NCBI GenBank assembly: GCA_030825115.1 | Contig: JAPJQL010000050.1 | Coordinates: 1-19,460, forward strand | From: Lachnospiraceae bacterium | GTDB taxonomy: Bacteria; Bacillota; Clostridia; Lachnospirales; Lachnospiraceae | Reading direction: 5' to 3' | Length of the DNA: 19,460 nucleotides | In this document: positions 14,048 to 19,460 of the stretch, one piece after another | Position numbering within the stretch: position 1 is the stretch's first letter | Layout of the letters: every line of letters starts with the position of its first letter | Translations under genes and position numbers: made by a program | The notes under the pieces: model-generated | Told to the model about the DNA's origin: nothing | The model's input: only the letters and a program-made list of their open reading frames with translations | Database searches by the model: none

Positions 14048-15252
14048 ACGGAAGAAATCTGATTCTGATTACAGTATTAGCAGTTTCCTATTATTTTTTC
14101 AGCGATCAATTTTTCAAGTTTGCCGCTGAGATCAAACAAGAAAAGGCATCATTCCTGTCCCGGTTTGTATGCTTCTTTTTTGTGTACCTGTGGTTTGTAG
14201 CCGCCAGCTATCTGGAGCTGCCGCTTATCATCAACTGGTTTGTATTCCTGATCATTCTGGGTTTGGAGGTACGACTGGTATTTTCCTTTGACGTCCTTGT
14301 ATCCTACGGACTGGCCCTGTTCTGTGTCATCATGGGGCTGGCAGTCAATGTATTTTACCGCAGCTTTGCCGCGATCGTGCTGAATATCCCGCTGAATTCC
14401 TTTGACAACTTGAGGTCTACCATGAAATCTTATCCGATTTTCCTCGGCTTCCTGTCGATGGTCCTTCTGTTGTATGCACTGAGGCAAATCCATTTTCCCG
14501 AAAAGTTGAAGCGGCTGCTGCATTACAAAAAAAGCCTTATCTTCTATACCTGGACAGAAGTCTTTATATATCTGTTCCTCATGGCCCAGCTGCTGGCCTA
14601 CTCCCACTCCGGCAGCGATTTGGGCATAAAGACCTGGGGCATCAAATCGGCATTATTTTCAGCCGTTTTACTGGTCATTACAATCCTTTACTCTCTCCGT
14701 GTTGCCTCGCTCCACTATTATATGGACCGGCAGCATGAAATCCGCCGCCAACTAATCCAGGAAAAACTGGATATCAACAATCTCTGGAAGCTGGCCTACA
14801 CGGATATGCTGACGGGCTGCCACAACCGCCAGCTGCTGAATAAACGGCTGGAAGAATACGCCGGCTATGGCAGCCTTATCACCCTCGCTTTCATCGATAT
14901 CAACGGCTTAAAGGCCATCAATGACCAATACGGCCATATGGAAGGGGACCATTACCTGATCGATGTAAGCCGCATCCTTACCGAGCGTATCGACGGACTG
15001 AATATCGACCTGTTCCGCTACGGCGGCGATGAATTTGTGATGATCAGCAATACCCTGGACGACAAGGAGGTCAGGAATCTCCTTGCCTGCATCAATGAAC
15101 AGCTCCTGCACACAGAAGCCCCTTATCCACGGTCGATCAGCTATGGCGTGGTCTGCGGCAATTGTCTGGAGTATCAGGAACTGATTGAGAAGGCCGATGA
15201 AATGATGTACCGGTATAAGCTTAAGCATTATGAGAATATGGCGCAGATTTGA
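14044..15252 (+). CDS. membrane-bound diguanylate cyclase (GGDEF), second of a pair
   Basis: This 402-residue protein has the same layout as its upstream neighbour: about six hydrophobic helices (residues 5-222), a helical linker with HEIRRQLIQEKLDINNLWKL (about 231-250) and a C-terminal GGDEF domain. The domain opens with YTDMLTGCHNR (252-262), followed by FIDINGLKAINDQYGHMEGD, which keeps Asp285, Asn293 and Asp302, and RYGGDEF (325-331). It is predicted active and also has no RxxD site in the usual position. The ATG overlaps the upstream stop (ATGA) and has no strong ribosome site of its own, so translation is probably coupled and the two proteins would be made in similar amounts. Divergence between the two membrane halves argues against a very recent duplication. 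Confidence 0.93.
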   Translation: MNGRNLILITVLAVSYYFFSDQFFKFAAEIKQEKASFLSRFVCFFFVYLWFVAASYLELPLIINWFVFLIILGLEVRLVFSFDVLVSYGLALFCVIMGLAVNVFYRSFAAIVLNIPLNSFDNLRSTMKSYPIFLGFLSMVLLLYALRQIHFPEKLKRLLHYKKSLIFYTWTEVFIYLFLMAQLLAYSHSGSDLGIKTWGIKSALFSAVLLVITILYSLRVASLHYYMDRQHEIRRQLIQEKLDINNLWKLAYTDMLTGCHNRQLLNKRLEEYAGYGSLITLAFIDINGLKAINDQYGHMEGDHYLIDVSRILTERIDGLNIDLFRYGGDEFVMISNTLDDKEVRNLLACINEQLLHTEAPYPRSISYGVVCGNCLEYQELIEKADEMMYRYKLKHYENMAQI

Positions 15253-15264
15253 CTTTGTATATAA

Positions 15265-15315
15265 AAATGCCCTAAATCTATATGAATCTTACATTCATAC
15301 GGATTTAGGGCATTT
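15265..15315. terminator. two-way terminator between the GGDEF pair and rny
   Basis: A perfect 14-bp outer stem (15265-15278 with 15302-15315) continues, after a 2x2 internal mismatch, into a 7-bp inner stem (15281-15287 with 15293-15299) around the loop CTTAC. The minus strand exits into ATTTTTATA and the plus strand into CATTTATC. It lies between convergent genes and should end both transcripts. Confidence 0.9.
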
Positions 15316-15334
15316 ATCGCCTCACTCCGAACAA

Positions 15335-16879
15335 TTACTTCGCGTAATCTGTCGCTCTGGACTCCCGAATCACATTCACCTTGATCTGACCCGGATACTC
15401 CAGCTCGTCCTCGATGCGCTTGGAAATCTCGCGTGCCATCAGGACCATGTCATCGTCACTTACCTGATCCGGCACTACCATAATTCTGACTTCCCTGCCT
15501 GCCTGAATAGCAAAGGACTTGTCCACTCCCTTGAAGGAGTTGGTAATATCTTCTAATTGTTTTAATCTGTTCGTATATGTTTCCAGAGTCTCGCGTCTTG
15601 CACCAGGTCTTGCCGCAGATATGGTATCTGCCGCCTGCACCAGACATGCGATCAGGCTCTGTGGCTCAACATCACCATGATGGGATTCCACGGAATTGAT
15701 CACAACGGCCGACTCTTTATACTTTCTGCACAAGTCAGCGCCAAGCTGCACGTGGGAACCTTCCATCTCATGGTCAATGGATTTACCAATGTCATGTAAT
15801 AAACCGGCACGTTTTGCCATACGGACATCCACTCCAACCTCCGCCGCAAGCAGCCCTGCAAGCTGCGCGACCTCCATGGAATGTTTCAGTGCATTCTGTC
15901 CATAGCTGGTTCTGAACTTCATCTTACCAAGCAGTTTCACTAACTCCGGATGGATACCGTGGATGCCTACTTCAAGAGTCGCAGCCTCTCCGTCTTCCCG
16001 CATGTTAGCTTCTACTTCTTTTTGTGCTTTTTCTACCATTTCTTCGATTCTGGCCGGATGAATCCGTCCGTCCACAATCAGACGCTCCAAAGCAATCCTT
16101 GCAACTTCACGTCGAATCGGATCAAATCCGGATAATACTACCGCTTCCGGAGTATCGTCAATAATCAGCTCGACTCCCGTCATCGTCTCCAATGTACGGA
16201 TATTCCGTCCCTCACGTCCGATGATGCGACCTTTCATCTCATCGCTCGGCAGCTGTACGACGGACACAGTCGTCTCAGCCACGTGGTCGGCAGCACATCT
16301 TTGGATCGCCGTTACCACATAGTCTTTCGCCTTCTTATCAGCTTCTTCTTTTGCCTTGTTTTCCAGTTCCTTAATCATCTTGGCAGTGTCATGTTTGACC
16401 TCTGCTTCCACAGATTTGAGAAGATATTCCTTTGCCTGTTCGGAGGTAAGTCCGGAGATTCTCTCCAGTTCCTGTATCCCCCGCTCATACAGAGTATCTA
16501 CCTCTGCACTTTTCTTGTTCAGGTTTTCTTCCCGGGCAGCAAGATTCGCTTCCCTCTTTTCCATGTTCTCTGCTTTTTTGTCAAGATTCTCTTCTTTACT
16601 TAAAACACGTCTTTCATAGCGCTGAAGCTCAGCTCTTCTTTCCTTTGTCTCTTTATCCAGCTCATTCTTAGTCTTTAAGGACTCTTCTTTCGCCTCCAGG
16701 AGAGCTTCACGCTTCTTTGTCTCTGCCGTCTTTAACGCTTCATCTATTATCTCTCTGGCTTTTTCTTCTGCGGTCCCAATCTTGCTCTCGTAAGTATTCT
16801 TACGGTGGGTAATCGCAATCCCCCAGGTAATAGGCGCTACTACTAACAGCGTAATCGCTACTGCTATTATAGTTGACAC
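15335..16879 (-). CDS. rny: ribonuclease Y
   Basis: This 514-residue membrane-anchored endoribonuclease starts mRNA decay in Firmicutes. It has an N-terminal membrane helix (about 3-22), a long charged coiled coil (about 25-190), a KH RNA-binding domain with GRIIGREGRNIR (217-228) and an HD domain with LKHSMEVAQL (331-340) and LLHDIGKSIDHE (360-371). Length and order match the family. The start codon is GTG at 16879, with a near-perfect AAGGAGGTG about 5 bases upstream. That ribosome site is inside a small hairpin (AGGAG-GTG-CTCCT) that reaches the start codon. It lies downstream of recX with its own consensus promoter. The convergent end has a strong terminator. Confidence 0.98.
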   Translation of the reverse strand: MSTIIAVAITLLVVAPITWGIAITHRKNTYESKIGTAEEKAREIIDEALKTAETKKREALLEAKEESLKTKNELDKETKERRAELQRYERRVLSKEENLDKKAENMEKREANLAAREENLNKKSAEVDTLYERGIQELERISGLTSEQAKEYLLKSVEAEVKHDTAKMIKELENKAKEEADKKAKDYVVTAIQRCAADHVAETTVSVVQLPSDEMKGRIIGREGRNIRTLETMTGVELIIDDTPEAVVLSGFDPIRREVARIALERLIVDGRIHPARIEEMVEKAQKEVEANMREDGEAATLEVGIHGIHPELVKLLGKMKFRTSYGQNALKHSMEVAQLAGLLAAEVGVDVRMAKRAGLLHDIGKSIDHEMEGSHVQLGADLCRKYKESAVVINSVESHHGDVEPQSLIACLVQAADTISAARPGARRETLETYTNRLKQLEDITNSFKGVDKSFAIQAGREVRIMVVPDQVSDDDMVLMAREISKRIEDELEYPGQIKVNVIRESRATDYAK

Positions 16880-16928
16880 AGGAGCACCTCCTTATTTAGT
16901 TTTCATTGTACATAAATACAACACTACA

Positions 16929-16957
16929 ATTTTAAACTGTTTTATGCATTATGTCAA
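16929..16957 (-). promoter_or_regulatory. sigma-A promoter of rny
   Basis: On the minus strand, TTGACA (16952-16957) and TAAAAT (16929-16934) are 17 bases apart. The leader is about 43 bases. No clear terminator separates recX from this promoter, so some read-through from recA-recX into rny is possible. Confidence 0.85.
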
Positions 16958-17000
16958 GTATATTGGTGTGGATTCCACTGTTCTTGGACAAGTTCGCCGA

Positions 17001-17012
17001 GGTCAGCTGACC
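17001..17012. repeat. 12-bp perfect palindrome GGTCAGCTGACC
   Basis: This uninterrupted palindrome lies between the recX stop and the rny promoter, about 45 bases upstream of the rny -35. It has no T-run and so is not a terminator. Its position fits an upstream operator, but no known regulator site is recognised. Confidence 0.4.
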
Positions 17013-17051
17013 GAAACACCGCTCTGGCTTTTCGACAGCAAAGCAGAATTT

Positions 17052-17507
17052 TCACTCTTCTTCGCACATCCGGTCAGTCACACGGCGGATGACTTCATAG
17101 GAAAACCCTTTGCGGCACAAAGCTCCCATCACCCTGCGGTACTGGTCCGGTTCCATCCGTTCTCCCGGCTGGTATCCCTTCTTGAGCAGCAGGCGGCGGA
17201 CCTGCTCCTCCTCATCCACCGGGTTCTCTCCGAGGCTTTCTGTGACCAGCTCCTTCGCCACGCCTTTGCGCTCTAAGTCGCAGCGGATCTGGCGCATGCT
17301 CTTTTTGGAAGAATAGACGCGGATATACCTTTCAGCATATGCCGCGTCGTCTACATACCGGTATTCTTTGAGGAAGCTGACCGTTTCCTCAATCTCTTCG
17401 GGAGTATACTCCTTTTCCCTGAGCTTTTTCCGAATCTCCATCTCGGTCCGGTCAGAACGCTCCAGGATCGTCAGCGCGCACTCCCTGGCCGACTTCTTCT
17501 GCTTCAT
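17052..17507 (-). CDS. recX: RecX, regulator of RecA
   Basis: This is a 151-residue, helix-rich, highly charged protein with the RecX layout of repeated three-helix units: ALTILERSDRTEMEIRKKLREKEY, FLKEYRYVDDAAYAERYI, MRQIRCDLERKGV and the C-terminal GFSYEVIRRVTD. The YVDDxxYAERYI block is characteristic. RecX binds RecA filaments and modulates their activity. It lies 6 bases after the recA stop with no strong ribosome site of its own, which points to translational coupling and to co-regulation by the same LexA box. No clear terminator follows it. Identity is supported both by sequence and by the recA-recX order. Confidence 0.95.
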   Translation of the reverse strand: MKQKKSARECALTILERSDRTEMEIRKKLREKEYTPEEIEETVSFLKEYRYVDDAAYAERYIRVYSSKKSMRQIRCDLERKGVAKELVTESLGENPVDEEEQVRRLLLKKGYQPGERMEPDQYRRVMGALCRKGFSYEVIRRVTDRMCEEE

Positions 17508-17513
17508 CCTGAT

Positions 17514-18623
17514 TTACTCTGCCTTCTGGTCCGCAGCGCCAGCAGCCGCCTTGTCTGCCGCTTTTAATCCATCACTCTTGGCGGTATTGGCCTTCCCCTT
17601 TTCCGCCGCGTCACCGCCGCTTTCCGCGCCCTGCAGTGCATAATAAGCCCTTACCTTCTGCTCCACTTCGTCACAGACTGCCGGATTCTCCCTCAGGTAA
17701 TTCTTGGCATTCTCACGCCCCTGGCCGATCTTCGTCCCATTGTAGGCATACCATGCGCCGCTCTTGTCGATGATATCCACCTTGGCAGCCAGATCCAGAA
17801 TATCGCCCTCTTTCGAGATGCCCTGGCCAAACATGATATCAAACTCTGCCTCCTTAAACGGCGGAGCGATCTTATTCTTTACAACCTTCACGCGGACACG
17901 GTTTCCAATCATCTCGCCGCCCTGCTTCAGGGTCTCGATCCGGCGGACGTCCATGCGGACAGACGCATAGAACTTCAGCGCGCGGCCTCCGGTCGTCGTC
18001 TCGGGGTTTCCAAACATCACGCCGATCTTCTCACGGAGCTGGTTGATAAAAATAACCGTACAGTTGGTCTTGCTGATGACCGCGGTCAGCTTGCGGAGTC
18101 CCTGGGACATCAGCCGCGCCTGAAGACCCACGTGGGAATCCCCCATCTCACCGTCGATCTCCGCCTTTGGCACCAGCGCCGCAACGGAGTCCACGATCAC
18201 GATATCCACCGCACCGGAGCGCACCATCGTCTCCGTAATCTCCAGCGCCTGCTCTCCGTTGTCCGGCTGGGATATATAGAGCTCATCGATATTAACCCCG
18301 ATATTCCTTGCATATACCGGGTCCAATGCGTGCTCTGCGTCAATAAATCCGGCGATCCCGCCTCTCTTTTGTACCTCTGCTACCATGTGGAGCGCCACCG
18401 TGGTCTTACCACTGGACTCCGGTCCGTAGACCTCGATCACCCTGCCCTTCGGCACGCCGCCCAGCCCCAGTGCGATATCCAGGCTGATCGAACCTGTCGG
18501 CACAGTCTCGATATTCATATTCGCGCTGGAATCTCCCAGTTTCATCACAGATCCTTTGCCATAAGACTTCTCAATCTGTGTAATCGCGGCGTCCAACGCT
18601 TTCAATTTATCTTCTTTATTCAT
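17514..18623 (-). CDS. recA: recombinase RecA
   Basis: This 369-residue DNA recombinase carries out homologous strand exchange and triggers LexA self-cleavage in the SOS response. Visible landmarks are Walker A GPESSGKTT (67-75), Walker B VIVDSVAAL (142-150), the DNA-binding loop regions (MGDSHVGLQAR, and GNPETTTGGRALKFYAS) and FINQLREKIG. The core ends near ENPAVCDEVEQKVRAYYALQG. A tail of about 38 residues rich in Ala, Lys and Gly follows and is less conserved in the family. I chose ATG 18623 with GGAGG 5 bases upstream; an in-frame ATG at 18653 would lie upstream of that site, inside the leader. The promoter and a LexA box are visible upstream. Confidence 0.99.
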   Translation of the reverse strand: MNKEDKLKALDAAITQIEKSYGKGSVMKLGDSSANMNIETVPTGSISLDIALGLGGVPKGRVIEVYGPESSGKTTVALHMVAEVQKRGGIAGFIDAEHALDPVYARNIGVNIDELYISQPDNGEQALEITETMVRSGAVDIVIVDSVAALVPKAEIDGEMGDSHVGLQARLMSQGLRKLTAVISKTNCTVIFINQLREKIGVMFGNPETTTGGRALKFYASVRMDVRRIETLKQGGEMIGNRVRVKVVKNKIAPPFKEAEFDIMFGQGISKEGDILDLAAKVDIIDKSGAWYAYNGTKIGQGRENAKNYLRENPAVCDEVEQKVRAYYALQGAESGGDAAEKGKANTAKSDGLKAADKAAAGAADQKAE

Positions 18624-18636
18624 GTCATCCTCCAAG

Positions 18637-18650
18637 CGAACAAATGTTCT
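18637..18650. promoter_or_regulatory. LexA (SOS) box in the recA leader
   Basis: CGAACAAATGTTCT contains a perfect GAAC-N4-GTTC palindrome (18638-18649), matching the Gram-positive LexA consensus CGAAC-N4-GTTCG except for the last base. It lies about 14 bases downstream of the recA -10, between the predicted transcription start and the ribosome site, so LexA would block early elongation or initiation. This predicts damage induction of recA-recX. Confidence 0.9.
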
Positions 18651-18662
18651 CATTTTGTTCTA

Positions 18663-18691
18663 ATCATAGTATAATTCCAGGTAAATGTCAA
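18663..18691 (-). promoter_or_regulatory. sigma-A promoter of recA
   Basis: On the minus strand, TTGACA (18686-18691) and TATGAT (18663-18668) are 17 bases apart. The predicted start is near 18656, giving a leader of about 33 bases that holds the LexA box and GGAGG. Confidence 0.92.
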
Positions 18692-18809
18692 CTTATTTTT
18701 TCCCTGCTGCCTGCAATACGCATCCCCCCTGTCTCTATGTTTGCTCCAAGTCACGAATCTTTGGCGATATGCCGGACAAAAGGCTGAATTGCCTTTGAAC
18801 TGCTCCTTT

Positions 18810-18839
18810 AATATAGCATGGACAAAGGGAAGTTGTCAA
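18810..18839 (-). promoter_or_regulatory. second promoter pointing at recA
   Basis: On the minus strand, TTGACA (18834-18839) and TATATT (18810-18815) are 18 bases apart. The transcript would run about 180 bases through a long leader and across the main recA promoter and the LexA box. No terminator is seen before recA. Confidence 0.65.
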
Positions 18840-18900
18840 TTGATGAATCGCCTCATTCGCTCGTTGCCGGCACACACAAACCACGAAAAAACTGCAAAAC

Positions 18901-18950
18901 AAAAGAAAAAGCCCTGCGCCGTGATGGTGCGCAGGGTTCATTTTTCTTTT
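18901..18950. terminator. orphan two-way rho-independent terminator
   Basis: CCCTGCGC (18912-18919) and GCGCAGGG (18929-18936) form a perfect 8-bp GC-rich stem with a 9-base loop. The plus strand exits into TTCATTTTTCTTTT and the minus strand into GCTTTTTCTTTT. Neither flanking gene ends here: recA leaves on the minus strand in the other direction, and the S8 gene begins downstream. It therefore has no annotated transcript to terminate. Confidence 0.85.
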
Positions 18951-19157
18951 GCTTAGGATTTCGGATTTTCAAAAAGGATTAAGGATTTAAATTCTATGCA
19001 TCTCTTATGCTCATAGTATATCACAGCGCTTCTGGAAATGTGTGTATAATGTTTAAATAGATTATGAAGAAATTCTTAAGGTTCAAAACGCGCAATCTCC
19101 CCCTTCTTTCCGAATACCCTAATAGTGAAAACGAATAGAAAGCTACAGGTAATTTTC

Positions 19158-19460
19158 GTGAATCAGGCAAGAATACAGATTCATTGCGAGGATACCGGGA
19201 AATTTACCGGAAGGAATGTCGGCGTCGCAGTGCTGGATACCGGCTGCTTCCTCCATGAAGATTTCGAGCATAGAGTCATCGCTTTTTCAGATATCGTACA
19301 AAAACGCCTTGTCCCATATGATGAAAACGGCCACGGCTCCCACATCTGCGGCATCATCGGGGGCGACGGCCATGCCAGCGGCGGACTTTACCACGGGGTC
19401 GCCCCCGGCTGCAACCTCTTCCCCGTCAAGGTACTGGACAGACGGGGCAACGGAGTCGCC
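19158..19460 (+). CDS. subtilisin-like (S8) serine protease, 5' part
   Basis: The open frame continues to the window edge with 101 codons. It encodes VGVAVLDTGCF, holding the catalytic Asp (Asp27), then NGHGSHICGIIGG with the catalytic His (His59), then YHGVAPGCNLFPVKVLD. These are the first two blocks of the subtilase triad; the Ser block lies outside the window. The usual HGTH is HGSH here. There is no signal peptide, and the catalytic domain starts within about 20 residues of the N terminus, as in cytosolic or mother-cell S8 proteases of clostridia rather than secreted pre-pro-subtilisins. The start is probably GTG at 19158, with a weak AGG 8 bases upstream; an in-frame GTG at 19125 has no ribosome site. 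The start is uncertain, the family is not. Confidence 0.88.
   Translation, partial: MNQARIQIHCEDTGKFTGRNVGVAVLDTGCFLHEDFEHRVIAFSDIVQKRLVPYDENGHGSHICGIIGGDGHASGGLYHGVAPGCNLFPVKVLDRRGNGVA

Larger units (their letters stand above)
18692..19157. other. gene-poor region between recA and the S8 protease
   Basis: About 465 bases hold no convincing coding gene; the two open frames of about 70 codons (18735-18956, one on each strand) have no ribosome site, match no family I know and overlap a terminator. Visible elements are a second recA-directed promoter (18810-18839), a 6-bp hairpin in its leader (18780-18797, AAAGGC/GCCTTT), an orphan two-way terminator (18901-18950), four GGATT repeats (18956-18987) and a minus-strand extended -10 (19015-19023). 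A plus-strand TATAAT (19045-19050) lies about 110 bases before the protease start, without a clear -35. Confidence 0.6.

Noticed and set aside
18735..18956. Two opposing frames of about 70 codons upstream of recA
   Set aside because: No ribosome sites, no family resemblance, overlap with each other and with a terminator; they are treated as non-coding.
19064..19138. 24-codon frame (MKKFLRFKTRNLPLL...) before the S8 gene
   Set aside because: No Shine-Dalgarno sequence before its ATG, no recognisable product and a weak promoter context; a chance frame is the simpler reading.

Overview
The window looks like chromosomal DNA of a spore-forming Firmicute, most likely a Lachnospiraceae (Clostridia) member. 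This rests on AGGAGG-type ribosome binding sites, consensus sigma-A promoters, class III fructose-bisphosphatase, RNase Y, a Bacillus/Clostridium-type LexA box, glucan/choline-binding-like wall repeats and a GC content near 50 percent. Genus and species are not resolved. I see no insertion sequence, prophage or CRISPR array.

Layout. (1) 1-54: the 5' part of a tRNA-Pro(UGG) on the minus strand, with its own consensus promoter. (2) 172-5328, minus strand: a tightly packed six-gene operon behind one strong promoter. It runs YfcE-type phosphodiesterase, YpsC/RlmL-type rRNA methyltransferase, a papain-family (C1) lipoprotein-like protease, RdgB-type XTP/dITP pyrophosphatase, a second YfcE/MJ0936-type phosphodiesterase and a YkuE-type metallophosphoesterase. 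Three of the six genes are calcineurin-like phosphoesterases. (3) 5366-6934, minus strand: a single-domain rhodanese, a tiny Asn/Gln/Ser-repeat protein behind a sigma-G-like (forespore) promoter, and a secreted NlpC/P60 hydrolase, separated by terminators. (4) 7070-9567, minus strand: fbp (class III) followed by a HAAS/DUF1700 membrane protein.

(5) 9609-11656, plus strand: a metallo-beta-lactamase-fold hydrolase and a membrane-anchored M23 peptidase. (6) 11667-12727, minus strand: an exported wall-binding-repeat protein. (7) 12798-15252, plus strand: two overlapping membrane-bound GGDEF proteins, which would make c-di-GMP. (8) 15335-18691, minus strand: rny, recX and recA, with a LexA box in the recA leader. 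(9) 18692-19157: a gene-poor stretch with a second recA-proximal promoter and an orphan two-way terminator. (10) 19158-end, plus strand: the start of a subtilisin-like (S8) protease, cut by the window edge.

Themes are nucleotide and RNA housekeeping (RdgB, RNA methyltransferase, RNase Y, RecA/RecX), cell-envelope hydrolases (C1, NlpC/P60, M23, S8, wall-binding protein) and c-di-GMP signalling. I found no clearly new multi-gene system. The observations most worth following are the putative forespore repeat protein, the phosphoesterase-rich operon, the coupled GGDEF pair and the possible small RNA upstream of recA. All start codons given below were chosen from visible Shine-Dalgarno spacing and several differ from the longest open frame.
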